DNA of 64,000 bases from Thermodesulfobacteriota bacterium (GCA_040753795.1 JBFMDX010000003.1:282458-346457), one strand, 5' to 3'; positions 14,736 to 25,353 are shown, counted from the first letter of the stretch. Notes: generated by a model from the sequence alone, not told the origin. Numbers and translations: made by a program.

Positions 14736-17021
14736 TTACCCCTCCTGCCGGTTCTCCTGTTTAAGCTCAATCGATTCAAGGCCTTCACCCAACTGCCGGA
14801 TACCGTTTCCGGCGTCGGCGGCGGCCTGTTTTGTCCTATTTAATATGGCAGACAACTGGCCTTTGTCAATGCGCTTTTCGGACACGGCGTCCCTCAAGTG
14901 AGAAATATCGGCGCTGTAGATATGAAACCGGTCCATGACCTCCTGATGAAAACTTTCCGCCACCGCCTTGGCCAGCTTGAAGACATACTGGAATTTGATG
15001 TTTTCCCGGTAACTCTTGAAGTGGAACACCACGGTCTCCTCCGTATCGGCCTTGATCCGGGCAAGGCCGTGTTTCAGGGCACGGAGTTCTCCCGCCCGAT
15101 TCTCCTGAAACGGTTTTTTCATCAGCCGGCTGGCCGCTTTTTTCAGAAGCCTGGTCAATGAATAAACCCCCATCCGCATGACCGCTTCCGTACGGATTTT
15201 ACGGGTGTAGTTCATGATAAAGTCAGCCGGCGGAAGATGAATGCCGTGCTGATTTTTTATCAGCGCCAGGTCCCTTGCCCGGATGCCGGCCTTGCTGTCC
15301 GGGCTCATGGGCACACCCATTTCCGCCATACCGGTTTTATAGGCCGCGATGGCGTCCCGGGCCATCAGGTCGTAAGAAGCGGCGATCCCTTCAAAAAAAC
15401 CGCCGATTTCCCCTTCCAGCTGCTTAATGAATCCCATGATCTGGGGGTTGATGGTTTCCGCCATAAACGTGTCCAGCGTCTGCTGAAAGTCCTGGAAAAT
15501 CATATATAGCGTGCCGGAAAAACCGGCGGTGGCCAGGCAGCTTTCATATTTCCCCGGGTCCGCTTTCCAGTTTCTGATAAAATTAATGACATCCGGCAGG
15601 ACAGGGCCCGTGCGGGGGTCAAAAAAACGGTCGATTTCCGTGCGCAGGTCTTTTTCCAGTTTCCGGTATGAGCCGTCCAGCGTGCTTTTCAAAAGAACGC
15701 CGGCCTGTTCCAGTTTTGTCTTGTGCCGGGCCGTCCGCGCCAGGGTCTCAGTGGCGCTTTGCTCGTCCCGGGCAAGGACATCCAGGTTGACGGAGGCCCA
15801 CTGCTGAAGGCCGGCGGTTACCAGCCCGAGGCGGCCGACATGATTCTTCAGCTGCAATGAATAGCGCTTTTTATTCAGGATATGGGAGAGGGATGATTCA
15901 AAAGACCGTGTTCCTTTTTCCGAATAGGCGACAAAATCTTGCTCCAGATCCCACTGCTCCAGCATTCTGGCCTCTTTTTCACTGATGGCCTCCTTTTTCT
16001 GTCCCGTCAGCAAATTATAAAGGCCTGAAAAAACGTACATTTCCGGATCCGGCAGAATCAGCGACACCTCGTCCCGGATCCGTTTTACCAGGGCTTCAAG
16101 GCCGTCAAGGGTGGCATGCTCGTTGAAATCAAAATTGACAATAAACAGGAGGTTCCCGGCTATGCCCATGCGGACGATCATGTTCAGGAAATTGATGTCC
16201 GCCTGGCGGACACCGGTCCGGCTGCTGATCACATAAACGATCAGATGGGTTACCAGCAGATAATCCTGGATTTTGGCCAGATGCAGCGGGTTGGGGGAGT
16301 CGCTGCCCTGGCAGTCGGCAATTTCAATCCCGGAATCCATGTCGACGGAGTCAATGCCGATATGAACGTCCTTCAGGTAGACCGCCAGATGATCGGACCC
16401 GACAAAATCCCGGTGCCGGGCGAACTGGTCGCCGTCAAACCGCAGCGTCCTGATCTCCCCGGACAGAAGATCGCGCACCGTCTCATACCCTTCCAGGTAG
16501 TTGGCCAGGAGCACGCTGTTGATATTGCGGCTGTCCCTGGCAATCAGATACTCCCGGGGCAGCGCCGCCAGCCCCCTGGCCAGTTCCCGACGGATATCGT
16601 CCCGACGGATATCGATGGCCACCTGACCGGTGGAAAAATGTACCGACGGGAACATGATCACCGCGCGCGCGATATCCTCATTGACTTCATCCCATGTTTT
16701 GAAATCAAGCACGGCTTCCAGACGGCCGCTGCCGCGGACCTTGGTAACCATGGATGTCACCACGCCGGCGCCCCGTTTTAAATAATCCCCCTTGAAAAAG
16801 GAGTTCACCACCGTACTCTTGCCGGATTTGATCGGACCGACGACCGCCACGCGCACGGTATCTTCGGCGACCCGGGCAAGCACCCCCCGGCATATGTCTT
16901 CCCAGGATGTCAGAGACCCGTCAACCCGGCCGGAGACCCCCTTCACATCAACAATCAACTGCAGAAGCGAAGAAGCCAGTTCACTCAGCCTGTCCTTCAT
17001 CGCCTGGTAAGTTTCCATCAT
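14736..17021 (-). CDS. bacterial dynamin-like GTPase
   Basis: The 761-residue protein has G1 (GPIKSGKST, 62-70), a Thr/Ser-rich switch region ([10 protein letters not shown]), G3 (DCQG, 236-239) and a G4-like NFD in [14 protein letters not shown] long helical C-terminal half follows, as in dynamin-family membrane-remodelling GTPases. No transmembrane helix is obvious, so membrane contact would be by a paddle. G4 departs from the usual T/NKxD, which may alter nucleotide specificity. It is the first gene of the minus-strand operon with parA. Confidence 0.85.
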   Translation of the reverse strand: MMETYQAMKDRLSELASSLLQLIVDVKGVSGRVDGSLTSWEDICRGVLARVAEDTVRVAVVGPIKSGKSTVVNSFFKGDYLKRGAGVVTSMVTKVRGSGRLEAVLDFKTWDEVNEDIARAVIMFPSVHFSTGQVAIDIRRDDIRRELARGLAALPREYLIARDSRNINSVLLANYLEGYETVRDLLSGEIRTLRFDGDQFARHRDFVGSDHLAVYLKDVHIGIDSVDMDSGIEIADCQGSDSPNPLHLAKIQDYLLVTHLIVYVISSRTGVRQADINFLNMIVRMGIAGNLLFIVNFDFNEHATLDGLEALVKRIRDEVSLILPDPEMYVFSGLYNLLTGQKKEAISEKEARMLEQWDLEQDFVAYSEKGTRSFESSLSHILNKKRYSLQLKNHVGRLGLVTAGLQQWASVNLDVLARDEQSATETLARTARHKTKLEQAGVLLKSTLDGSYRKLEKDLRTEIDRFFDPRTGPVLPDVINFIRNWKADPGKYESCLATAGFSGTLYMIFQDFQQTLDTFMAETINPQIMGFIKQLEGEIGGFFEGIAASYDLMARDAIAAYKTGMAEMGVPMSPDSKAGIRARDLALIKNQHGIHLPPADFIMNYTRKIRTEAVMRMGVYSLTRLLKKAASRLMKKPFQENRAGELRALKHGLARIKADTEETVVFHFKSYRENIKFQYVFKLAKAVAESFHQEVMDRFHIYSADISHLRDAVSEKRIDKGQLSAILNRTKQAAADAGNGIRQLGEGLESIELKQENRQEG

Positions 17022-17084
17022 CCGACTCCACTGCTCACGCCATTCTGCGCCTGTTCCGGCGTTTCATTCGCCCCGGGTCAGGCA

Positions 17085-17107
17085 CAAAAAAAGCCGTCAA
17101 AACGGCT
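17085..17107 (-). terminator. intrinsic terminator, minus strand
   Basis: Read leftward, AGCCGTTTTGACGGCT forms a 6-bp stem followed by seven T. It would end minus-strand transcripts coming from yqgE before the dynamin-like operon. Confidence 0.65.
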
Positions 17108-17242
17108 CGATATCCGACTGCCCTGGCCATTATGGCCGATACTGTATACGGGCTGCGCTAAAAAGACAAGCCGTTACCCGCCCTCCCTTGTTTTCCGCCC
17201 GGGCTTATGTTAGTATCATTTAGAATGGGATACAAAGAGACT

Positions 17243-17431
17243 ATGAAACCGAAAAAGCCCCAGTGCCCGCTCTCAAATCCTCTAAACTGCAAAGAATACT
17301 ACAACCCCAACCTGTGCGCTTTTTCGCGCCCGGATGGCAGCTGCACCAAGAAAAAAAAGATCGGCCTCCAGAAACAGGAACCCGCCATTGAAAAAAAATC
17401 AACGGCGGCATCTTCTAAACAGGGGCATTAA
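17243..17431 (+). CDS. small conserved Cys-rich protein
   Basis: This 62-residue protein (MKPKKPQCPLSNPLNCKEYY, then NPNLCAF and DGSCTKKKK) has four cysteines spaced C-x7-C-x9-C-x9-C followed by a lysine cluster. The pattern suits a small zinc- or RNA-binding protein. I recall similar short proteins in deltaproteobacteria but cannot name a family. ATG 17243 follows AAAGAGA. The 3' end overlaps yqgE on the other strand by 4 bases. Confidence 0.6.
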   Translation: MKPKKPQCPLSNPLNCKEYYNPNLCAFSRPDGSCTKKKKIGLQKQEPAIEKKSTAASSKQGH

Positions 17432-18003
17432 GCATTCCCGGCCGTTCCCGAAAGAAACGCCGGATCGATATGGATCAACTCCAGCCCCTTTGCCCATCGC
17501 TGATCCGGAGGGGTATGGAAAAGGATGGCCTCGTCAGCCGGTGCCGTCAACCAGATGTTTGACTTCAACTCCATTTCCAGCTGACCGCCGGCCCAGCCTG
17601 AACACCCCAGTATGATCAGAAACGATTCCGGCCCCCTGCCCCCGGCGATGGCCTCCAGGATATCCCGGGTATTGGTCAGCGCCAGCCGCGGGTTGACGCG
17701 ATGAGAACCCGCCCAGCCAAAAGGCTCACCATGCAGCACGAACACATCCCCGACATTGACCGGACCGCCGTTATACACCGGCAGGCCGGCGGCCTCTTCC
17801 CTGTATTGAATGGTCAACTCATCGAAAAGGTCTTTTGCGGATAACGCGGAGTAAGGCCGATTGACCACCATTCCCAGGGCACCCTCGGCGGAGAATTCGC
17901 AGACGCAGACCACCGTCCGGGAAAAATGGGGATCCGTCAGGGTCGGCACGGCGATCAGAAGCTCTCCCTTGAGCAGCGCCGCCTTCTCTTTTTCACCACT
18001 CAT
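17428..18003 (-). CDS. YqgE/AlgH-family protein
   Basis: The product (191 residues from MSGEKEKAALLKGELLIAVP) shows the family landmarks GMVVNRP, YNGGPV, GYSGW-like LGCSGWAGGQLE and a C-terminal RW near the end. The family is conserved and structurally known but biochemically vague, with links to transcriptional control of alginate in Pseudomonas. GGGGGA before ATG 18003 sets the start; upstream in-frame Mets at 18033 and 18063 lack sites. Confidence 0.88.
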   Translation of the reverse strand: MSGEKEKAALLKGELLIAVPTLTDPHFSRTVVCVCEFSAEGALGMVVNRPYSALSAKDLFDELTIQYREEAAGLPVYNGGPVNVGDVFVLHGEPFGWAGSHRVNPRLALTNTRDILEAIAGGRGPESFLIILGCSGWAGGQLEMELKSNIWLTAPADEAILFHTPPDQRWAKGLELIHIDPAFLSGTAGNA

Positions 18004-18206
18004 GCCATCCCCCGGGAAAACAGCCTGGGCCATTGTCTGGTTATCCTCTTGCCATGCAATCATCTATACATCCGCTGCTTTTTACTGTACGGTTAACAGT
18101 GTCCGGATGTCAAGAAAACAACCCGGCGGGTTGAGTCCCGATTGCCGGGCCAAGTGCCGCGGCAATCGACGTATCAGGCCGGGAATTTCCGGGTGGAGGC
18201 GTCGCA

Positions 18207-19550
18207 ATGAACGCGCAGGCAAAATCCATAGACGTCATGGAAGAGGACGCCAGAGCAATTTTTCAAGCCGCCGTTGCGGCCGTCGATCCGGAAGAATGCG
18301 TTTCCGCTGCCTGCGGCCGCGCCGGCGACCGGCTGACCATCGGCGACCATATTTACCGTCTGAATGCCTTTGACCGCATCTATGTCGTCGGCGCGGGAAA
18401 AGCGTCGGCCCCAATGGGCGCAGCCATGGAACGGCTCTTGCACGACGATCTGACCCGGGGGGTCATTGTAGTTAAATACGGTCACACCCGGCCCCTGTCG
18501 AAAATCAAACAGATCGAAGCCGGGCACCCCCTCCCCGATGAAAACGGGGAGAAGGGCGCCGGTGAAATTTTTCGACTGGTCCGCCAGGCAACGGAGAGGG
18601 ATCTGATCATCGGCCTCTTTTCAGGGGGCGGTTCCGCTCTGCTGCCGCTTCCTGCTCCGGGGATTTCTCTGGCAGACAAGCAGGAGACCATGCGCCTTCT
18701 ACTGGCCTGCGGGGCCTCCATCCACGAAATCAACACATTGAGAAAACATGTTTCCGCCATCAAAGGCGGCCGGCTGGCCAAAGCCGCCTTTCCGGCCACA
18801 ATGGTCTCGCTGCTGATTTCCGACGTGGTGGGCAATGACCCGGCCGTCATCGCTTCCGGTCCGACCGCTCCGGACCCGGGCACGTACCGGGACTGTCAGT
18901 GGATGATCGAACGATACGGCATTGCCAACCGGTTGCCCGAGTCCGTCCGCCGCCATATTGACTCCGGAGCGGCCGGAAGACTGGCGGAAACGCCCAAGCC
19001 GGGGGATGCGGTTTTGGCCCGAGCCCGCAACCTGATCTGCGCGGATAATATGAAAGCCATCCTGGCGGCACGGGATCGGGCACGGCAACTGGGATACGAA
19101 CCGGTAATTCTCTCGACTTTGATTGAAGGGGAAACCCTGGAAATAGCAAGGATGCATGCCGCCATTGCCAGGGAAGTCCGGCTCAGCGGCAATCCCGTCA
19201 GGCCTCCGGCCTGTATTCTATCGGGCGGGGAAACAACCGTTACCCTCCGCGGGAGCGGACGGGGCGGGAGAAATCAGGAATTCTGCCTGGCCGTGGCCGG
19301 CGATATCGCGGAAACGGACGGCATTGTCATGTTAAGCGGCGGTACCGACGGCACTGACGGCCCGACCGACGCCGCCGGCGCCGTGATTCACCGTGACCTT
19401 CTCAGGAGGGCGACGGCGCTGGGCCTTGATCCCCGCGCGTATCTTGATAATAACGACGCTTATGCCTTTTTCCGCCAGACCGGCGGTCTCCTGATCACCG
19501 GCCCTACCGGGACCAATGTGATGGATATCCGGATCATGCTGATCGCCTGA
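18207..19550 (+). CDS. glycerate 2-kinase / hydroxypyruvate-reductase family (GckA, MOFRL domain)
   Basis: The 447-residue enzyme has VVGAGKASAPMG, GHPLPDENG, FSGGGSALL, the N-terminal DUF4147 pattern and a C-terminal MOFRL domain with GGRNQEF and SGGTDGTDGPTDAAGA. It phosphorylates glycerate to 2-phosphoglycerate in the cytoplasm. GGAGG ten bases before ATG 18207 fixes the start. It stands alone, convergent with the polysaccharide locus. Confidence 0.92.
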   Translation: MNAQAKSIDVMEEDARAIFQAAVAAVDPEECVSAACGRAGDRLTIGDHIYRLNAFDRIYVVGAGKASAPMGAAMERLLHDDLTRGVIVVKYGHTRPLSKIKQIEAGHPLPDENGEKGAGEIFRLVRQATERDLIIGLFSGGGSALLPLPAPGISLADKQETMRLLLACGASIHEINTLRKHVSAIKGGRLAKAAFPATMVSLLISDVVGNDPAVIASGPTAPDPGTYRDCQWMIERYGIANRLPESVRRHIDSGAAGRLAETPKPGDAVLARARNLICADNMKAILAARDRARQLGYEPVILSTLIEGETLEIARMHAAIAREVRLSGNPVRPPACILSGGETTVTLRGSGRGGRNQEFCLAVAGDIAETDGIVMLSGGTDGTDGPTDAAGAVIHRDLLRRATALGLDPRAYLDNNDAYAFFRQTGGLLITGPTGTNVMDIRIMLIA

Positions 19551-19561
19551 GGATATTCCTG

Positions 19562-20320
19562 TCAACCGGGATAAACATACCCGAATCTGATGCAATCGGC
19601 CCGGTAGCGTTTTTCAACCCGATCGACCAGCTTGGTCGTGTATGCCCTGACATACTCGTCGGATTTCATCTGGTAGTAATGAGGGATGTCATACAACTTG
19701 ATACGGGTCCTGTCTTCAATGATTTTCCGGACTGCTTCAAAATCCCTCGAATATGTTTCAAACCGATATACCTGATCCGGGAGGAAAACACCCTTATAGG
19801 TTAATAAATAGTCCTGCGAAATAAAATGCGGGTCAGCATATGCGTCGGGAATGTCACAGACTCGGGCGACGAAATCCTCAAAATTTTTTGACTGGTCCAA
19901 TTTGAAATGACGGAAATATCGATTAGGCTTATTCAGTACGCGGGTAAGATAGCAGGAGTATAGCCGGGTCCACGGGTTCCGGACAAATGTAAATTTAAAA
20001 AAATTGGTATATGTTGTCGCCACTTCACCTGCCTTACAGCTGCGCATATAATGACGGAATTTATGGACATAGCGGGCCGATTGAAAATTCAATCCATTGC
20101 CAAGCAGAGGAAGAAGAGAAAACTCCAGAGAAGTCGACCCTGCCCTCGGGACCGCTAAAAAAGCGATTCCGAATTCAGGAAAAACGACAAAAGGGGAGTA
20201 AGACCTCAGGCGATATCCTGTCACATAGTCAAAAGTCTGCAGCGTCAGTGATCGCGCGTTATTGAATTGCTGAATCAGCGCGGCAGGGGTTAAGTTGTTT
20301 TGAAGGTATTTGAAAAACAT
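19562..20320 (-). CDS. sulfotransferase-family protein
   Basis: The 252-residue protein has the PAPS-binding pair: the 5'-phosphosulfate loop in AVPRAGSTSLEFSL and the 3'-phosphate motif FVRNPWTRLYSCY. This is the carbohydrate sulfotransferase (Sulfotransfer_2) type. No signal peptide is seen, so it would act in the cytoplasm on glycan intermediates, using PAPS that a sulfate reducer could make from its APS pool. It lies at the edge of the polysaccharide locus, transcribed divergently from the glycosyltransferases. It suggests a sulfated surface glycan. Confidence 0.82.
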   Translation of the reverse strand: MFFKYLQNNLTPAALIQQFNNARSLTLQTFDYVTGYRLRSYSPFVVFPEFGIAFLAVPRAGSTSLEFSLLPLLGNGLNFQSARYVHKFRHYMRSCKAGEVATTYTNFFKFTFVRNPWTRLYSCYLTRVLNKPNRYFRHFKLDQSKNFEDFVARVCDIPDAYADPHFISQDYLLTYKGVFLPDQVYRFETYSRDFEAVRKIIEDRTRIKLYDIPHYYQMKSDEYVRAYTTKLVDRVEKRYRADCIRFGYVYPG

Positions 20321-20358
20321 GAGTTGTTCAGGAGATGGCTACATGAAAAAGAAAAGCC

Positions 20359-20386
20359 TTGAAACTTTTTCTGTTATCAATATAAA
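20359..20386 (+). promoter_or_regulatory. promoter of the first glycosyltransferase pair
   Basis: TTGAAA (20359-20364), 16 bases, TATAAA (20381-20386), then a very AT-rich leader to ATG 20441. Confidence 0.55.
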
Positions 20387-20440
20387 ATTAAAATTAAAAT
20401 AATATAGATTATTTTTAAACTCAAGAAGCAACTACTGCCC

Positions 20441-21394
20441 ATGTATAAACAAAAATCCGTCTGTGTCGTTATTCCGGCCTACAATGAAGCCAGGCAAATC
20501 CAGCGAGTTCTGGAAAGTATCCCGGATTTTATCGATTCAATTGTCGTGATAGATGACGCCAGCCCTGATCAGACATCCGAAGTCGTCAAACGCATTGCGG
20601 CTTTGGACTCGCGGATCAGTCTCATTCGGCATCAGAAAAACATGGGTTGCGGCGGGGCACTGGCCACCGGCTACAGGTGGGCCATAGACAGGGGCGTCGA
20701 TATTGCCGTGCGCATGGATGGGGACGGCCAGATGAATCCCGAAGATCTCCCCGCGTTGCTCGACCCTGTCGCCGAAGGAACAGCGGATTACGCCAAGGGA
20801 AACCGGTTTTTCTCGGGAAAAGCGTTCGCCCAGATGCCTCCCCTGCGGTTTTATGGAATTGCCTTCCTGTCACTGTTGACAAAAATTGTATCCGGGTACT
20901 GGCATATTTCTGACTTCCAGTCGGGATATACCGCCATCACCCAAAGGGCGCTGCAAACCATCGACTGGGACCAGATGTACCAACGTTATGGGCAGCCGAA
21001 TGATTTGCTGATCATTTTAAATACCTATAACTTCAGGGTGGCGGACGTGCCGGTCGAACCGATATACAATATTGGAGAGACCTCGGGGCTGAAGGTAAAA
21101 AAAGTCATGTTCACTATCAGCTGGTTACTGTTTAAACGGTTTTTCTGGCGGATGAAAGAAAAGTATATCATAAAAGATTTTCATCCCCTTATCTTTTTCT
21201 ATATGATGGGAGTGGTTTTCGGTGCCACCAGCATAGCGCTCTTCGCCCGGCTCTTCTGGATATGGTATGCCACCAGCCACATTCCCCCCATCAACGCCCT
21301 GGCCGCCCTGTTCGCCTTCATCAGCGCCAGCCAGTTTACGCTTTTTGCCATGTGGTTCGACATGGAAGCCAACAAAGATCTGAAAGGCAAATAA
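20441..21394 (+). CDS. GT2 glycosyltransferase with membrane tail
   Basis: The 317-residue GT-A enzyme has [22 protein letters not shown] and the DxD-type VRMDGDGQM. Two or three hydrophobic helices close the protein (about 245-267 and 280-305). This is the DPM1-like class that loads a sugar onto polyprenyl phosphate at the inner membrane. It is followed 5 bases later by a second DPM1-type GT2, so both are probably translated together. Confidence 0.87.
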   Translation: MYKQKSVCVVIPAYNEARQIQRVLESIPDFIDSIVVIDDASPDQTSEVVKRIAALDSRISLIRHQKNMGCGGALATGYRWAIDRGVDIAVRMDGDGQMNPEDLPALLDPVAEGTADYAKGNRFFSGKAFAQMPPLRFYGIAFLSLLTKIVSGYWHISDFQSGYTAITQRALQTIDWDQMYQRYGQPNDLLIILNTYNFRVADVPVEPIYNIGETSGLKVKKVMFTISWLLFKRFFWRMKEKYIIKDFHPLIFFYMMGVVFGATSIALFARLFWIWYATSHIPPINALAALFAFISASQFTLFAMWFDMEANKDLKGK

Positions 21395-21399
21395 CATCC

Positions 21400-22119
21400 A
21401 TGAATATCGATCAGCCCATAAAGGATGATCCGCTGTTAAGTATCGTCATGCCGGTTTATAACGAAAAGGCCACCATCCGGGAAAGCCTGGCGGTCGTCTT
21501 TTCCGTGCCCTACCGGAAGGAAGTGATCGTGGTCGATGACGGATCCACCGACGGCACTCGTGAAATACTGGCCGCCCTCGATTATCCGGGACTGGTCCGC
21601 GCCTATCATGATAAAAACGGCGGCAAAGGCCGGGCTATCCGGACGGGCCTGAGCCATGCCAGCGGCGACATTATCCTGATCCAGGACGCCGACCTGGAGT
21701 ATGATCCCTCGGAGTATCCCATCCTGCTGAAACCGATCCTGTCCGGAAAAGCGGACGTGGTTTTCGGATCTCGGTTTGCCGGATACGGATCCCATCGGGT
21801 GATTTACTTCTGGCACTATCTGGGCAACAAATTCCTGACGCTCTTGTCCAACATGTTCACCGATCTGAACCTGACCGATATGGAGACCTGCTACAAGGTA
21901 TTCACCCGGGAAGCCCTGTCCGGCATCACCATTGAGGAAGCGCGGTTCGGCGTGGAGCCGGAAATTACCGCCAAAATCGCCAAAAAAAAGTTGCGCGTTT
22001 ATGAGGTTCCGATTTCCTATTATGGCCGGACATACGAACAGGGGAAAAAGATTAACTGGAAAGACGGCTTCCGGGCCATCTGGGTAATCATCAAATACAA
22101 CCTTTTCAGGCAGCGATAG
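21400..22119 (+). CDS. GT2 glycosyltransferase, DPM1-like
   Basis: The 239-residue protein begins [20 protein letters not shown] and carries [10 protein letters not shown] and QDADLEYDP (the metal-binding DxD). There are no membrane helices. It is the soluble type of dolichyl-phosphate-mannose-synthase-like enzyme. ATG 21400 is chosen over a long upstream frame that overlaps the preceding gene. The two glycosyltransferases may make two polyprenyl-phosphate sugars or act one after the other. Confidence 0.87.
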   Translation: MNIDQPIKDDPLLSIVMPVYNEKATIRESLAVVFSVPYRKEVIVVDDGSTDGTREILAALDYPGLVRAYHDKNGGKGRAIRTGLSHASGDIILIQDADLEYDPSEYPILLKPILSGKADVVFGSRFAGYGSHRVIYFWHYLGNKFLTLLSNMFTDLNLTDMETCYKVFTREALSGITIEEARFGVEPEITAKIAKKKLRVYEVPISYYGRTYEQGKKINWKDGFRAIWVIIKYNLFRQR

Positions 22120-23235
22120 CTATCTCGCCCCTGATACACGCTCAAAAAATTTTTTTAACTGCCTGGCCCGTGCAGGCCATGTCTGAACTTGAATTTGCAG
22201 TTTAACAGGCCTGGCTGCCTGCCGGCGCAAAGCCACCAGAAGGCTATCCGTATTTTCAGGGTCAAACATATTGCCCGGATAGTCTTTCAGCACGTCTCGC
22301 ATGACACGGGTCCGTGCGGCTATCATCGGTACGCCGCAGGCAATGGCCTCGTAAAATTTCTGTGGAAAACAATAGTTGCCAAAAGCTGATGCCCGGTTGC
22401 AGATCACCGTCATGTCGAGAGCCGATAAAAAAACCGGCACAACTTTCGGCGCCAGGATCCCGAGGTAATGGATACGGGGATGTTGATGAAGGCTCAACCC
22501 CTTGTCGCGAACGCCGGCCAGAACAAGATGGGCGTCAGGCCTTTCCATGGAAAACTGTTCAAACGCCCGGAAAAGAAAATTAACGCCACGTGAGCGGGAA
22601 ATAGCGCCGGCCATACCAATCAAAAAGCCATCCGCCGGAAGGTTCAGTTCCCTGCGGCAACTCGACTTGTCCATCGGGTAAAACAGTCCTTCGGGTACGG
22701 CATTTTCAATAACTTCAATCGGGCACCGGCATAAACTTCTGTCGCGCAGGTATTCCGCCAATGGATGACTGACACAGGTGATGCCATCCGCCTGACTCAG
22801 TGACCGGCGAAAAGCCGTTGTCATGCCTGGCAGGCGCGTCAGCGTGAAGCTTTCAAAATTGTCATACAGGTCAATAACAAGAGGGGAACCGAGCCTTTTG
22901 GCGATATTGACGGCCAAAACCGCGTGCAACGAATCAGAGCAGGCCCAGACCACATCAGGGCGAACATCTCTGCCGATTTCGTCTATTGTGCGCCAATAAT
23001 TTCTGGCTCCCCATGGCAATAGACGATGGATGTTTAATTTATGCCAGGTGACCCGGCCTCCGCCCTGGGCATCGACATGACTGCCCTCATCGCGGCGGCG
23101 ATAGCTTAAGCATACCCCCGTGATATTATCCCCGGATGAAGCAAGCGCCATCGGCAATTCCCACAATCGGCCAAACCGGTCGTTGATCAAATCCCGATTC
23201 GTGTATTGGCGCTTACTGAGGACCAGAATACGCAT
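22120..23235 (-). CDS. GT4 glycosyltransferase
   Basis: About 371 residues from MRILVLSKRQYTN. It has the GT-B layout with a C-terminal donor half (FLIGMAGAISRSRG, then FYEAIACGVPMIAARTRV with the catalytic-loop E). It ends one base after the convergent GT2 gene. I take ATG 23235, next to GGAAATA; the TTG at 23247 would overlap the stop of the gene before it. Sugar specificity unknown. Confidence 0.87.
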   Translation of the reverse strand: MRILVLSKRQYTNRDLINDRFGRLWELPMALASSGDNITGVCLSYRRRDEGSHVDAQGGGRVTWHKLNIHRLLPWGARNYWRTIDEIGRDVRPDVVWACSDSLHAVLAVNIAKRLGSPLVIDLYDNFESFTLTRLPGMTTAFRRSLSQADGITCVSHPLAEYLRDRSLCRCPIEVIENAVPEGLFYPMDKSSCRRELNLPADGFLIGMAGAISRSRGVNFLFRAFEQFSMERPDAHLVLAGVRDKGLSLHQHPRIHYLGILAPKVVPVFLSALDMTVICNRASAFGNYCFPQKFYEAIACGVPMIAARTRVMRDVLKDYPGNMFDPENTDSLLVALRRQAARPVKLQIQVQTWPARARQLKKFFERVSGAR

Positions 23236-23237
23236 TC

Positions 23238-24020
23238 CTATTTCCAAAAGTTCAAGGGCCGCTTGCCGTTCTTTATCGTATAAACTAACTGCCTGTAAGG
23301 AAGATAAAAATTCCAGTATACTTTATATAAAAATCGGAAAAACGGCGAACGGGTATTCTTCGTATGCACTCTTCTTTCTTCGTCAAACCGTAACTTCATA
23401 CTTTTCCAGTCTTGCCGCGTACTGATTCCTTCATCCCTCATCAGGGTCAGAATGAGAGGGGCCTTGACAAGCCTGACACCATGCCTGTAGGCACGAAGAA
23501 AGAAGTCATAATCCATGACAACCCGGAATTGTTTATCAAAGCCTCCCAGCCTGTTGATGAGCGATCGACGGCATAAAGCCCCCTGGTGATACACACCGGT
23601 TTTCAAGTACATCCAAAAATTAAAGCCCCTTGGTTTGAAGACTTTTTGTCGCTTTCCGAACTGGATACGGCAGGCCAGGATATCGGTGTTCTCATCCATA
23701 AAAGCGATTGCATCGCGCAAACAATGGTCGTTAATAAAATAATCATCGGCATGAAGGAAGATGACATAATCACCTTTTGCCAGGGACAGGCCTTTATTCA
23801 TCGCGTCGGCTATTCCGTCATCCTTTTCCATAACGACATGAGCGCAATGGTCTCGATATCTATTGATGATGGATTGCGTACCATCCATTGATCCGCCATC
23901 CACGATAATATATTCAACAGGCCGCCACGTCTGGGCCAACACGCTTTTAACAGTCTGTTCAATATACCGTTCGGCATTGAAGCTAACGGTGATGACGGTT
24001 ATCAGAGGCGAGATCATCAA
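23238..24020 (-). CDS. GT2 glycosyltransferase (WcaA-like)
   Basis: The 260-residue GT-A protein has VITVSFNAERYI, IIVDGGSMDGT and FLHADDY (DxD variant), then a conserved CRRSLINRLGGFDKQF acceptor segment. It probably adds one sugar to the growing repeat unit on the cytoplasmic side. Its stop lies two bases before the next gene's ATG, so the genes are coupled. Confidence 0.87.
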   Translation of the reverse strand: MMISPLITVITVSFNAERYIEQTVKSVLAQTWRPVEYIIVDGGSMDGTQSIINRYRDHCAHVVMEKDDGIADAMNKGLSLAKGDYVIFLHADDYFINDHCLRDAIAFMDENTDILACRIQFGKRQKVFKPRGFNFWMYLKTGVYHQGALCRRSLINRLGGFDKQFRVVMDYDFFLRAYRHGVRLVKAPLILTLMRDEGISTRQDWKSMKLRFDEERRVHTKNTRSPFFRFLYKVYWNFYLPYRQLVYTIKNGKRPLNFWK

Positions 24021-24043
24021 CTTACGTTTATGAAACTTTGGCG

Positions 24044-25282
24044 TTAATTCTTAACGGATATTTGCTGATACAATTCAATGTATCGGTCCGCGACATGCCC
24101 GGCATTGAAATTATCGACAATCCGCATTCGGGCGTGTTGGGAAAGGGCTGCCGGATCCGGGTGTTCCAGTGCCCAGATAATACCGCGCGCCAAATCGGAT
24201 GGGTCATAGGGCTCCGATAAATAGCCGTTCCACTTATGACTTATCATATCGGCATTGCCGCCGATTCGAAATCCGACAACCGGCGTGCCGCAGGACAGGC
24301 TTTCTAAAATCACACAGGAAAGATTTTCCTGGAGGCTTGGCGCTACCACCACGTCCGCGGCATTATAGGCAACCTTCAAGGCCAGGTCATCATGAAGTTT
24401 TCCCAGATAATGAACGGGAAAATCAAACGGGAAATCCCGTTGCGGCCTCCCGGCGCCGAAAACGACAAGCTCCATATTAACGGATTTAATCTCGGACAGC
24501 GCCTGGCAAAGCTTGGAAAATCCCTTGCGCTGATCCTGCAAAACTTTATCAGCGCCTATCAGCACGACTTTAGCCGCTTTCGGCAGACCGATCGCTTCTT
24601 TCGCCAATGACTTTGGTATCGGCCGGAAAACGTGTGGATCAACGGTATAGGGGATGTTGGCAATGCGTTTATTTTTCAAAAGCCTGCTGTCCCGGGCAAG
24701 AGCAGCCAGCCAACGACTGGGGGATACAATAATCATATCCTGTAACTTACTATATGCCCGTAATTTTCTAAGAAATACGCGTGTACTCAAATCTTTTTTG
24801 AAGGACCCGAGCATAGGGCATGATTCACAGAGAGAGGCATGTTTGCCGCAATCATCGTCGTAATGGCATCCCCCTGTAAACGCCCACATATCGTGTAAAG
24901 TCCAGATGACGGGCCGTTTGATGTGAGCCAGATCTTCGACGCGGAGAAATCCGCCCGTGATCCAGTGCAGGTGGACCACATCCGGATTGATCTCTTTGAT
25001 CCGGTGATGAATGCCGGAAAAAGGGACAACGGCCGGATGAAAAAAACCCTGGCCACTTTTGGGATACCATTTCAAGGGCAACTGGTCCACCGTCGGCCGA
25101 ATGTAGCCGATCCCCCTGGACAGTTTCGTCAGCGGCCCCGAAACAGCCGGGTCATCACTGCCTTTGATCTGCACCAGCATCCGGGAGTCTACCCCATGCT
25201 GAAGTAAAGCCTGGTGCAGCCTGAATACCGCGCGGGCCGCTCCGCCGTTCACGTCGGACGTGTTGATGTGCAATACACGCAT
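24044..25282 (-). CDS. GT4 glycosyltransferase
   Basis: The 412-residue GT-B enzyme opens MRVLHINTSDVNGGAARAVF and contains LHWITGGFLRVEDL and WTLHDMWAFTGGCHYDDDC, a Cys-bearing insert (HASLCESCPML) seen in many GT4 enzymes, then VVAPSLQENLSCVILESLSCGTP (donor site). First of a GT run on the minus strand; no other enzyme is needed to explain it. Acceptor unknown. Confidence 0.88.
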   Translation of the reverse strand: MRVLHINTSDVNGGAARAVFRLHQALLQHGVDSRMLVQIKGSDDPAVSGPLTKLSRGIGYIRPTVDQLPLKWYPKSGQGFFHPAVVPFSGIHHRIKEINPDVVHLHWITGGFLRVEDLAHIKRPVIWTLHDMWAFTGGCHYDDDCGKHASLCESCPMLGSFKKDLSTRVFLRKLRAYSKLQDMIIVSPSRWLAALARDSRLLKNKRIANIPYTVDPHVFRPIPKSLAKEAIGLPKAAKVVLIGADKVLQDQRKGFSKLCQALSEIKSVNMELVVFGAGRPQRDFPFDFPVHYLGKLHDDLALKVAYNAADVVVAPSLQENLSCVILESLSCGTPVVGFRIGGNADMISHKWNGYLSEPYDPSDLARGIIWALEHPDPAALSQHARMRIVDNFNAGHVADRYIELYQQISVKN

Positions 25283-25353
25283 GAAATCTCCAAGTCGTTC
25301 CGTTAAAAACCTGGCTGGCTTAAGAAAGCAGCCCTGGCAAGTGATCGGTCAAT

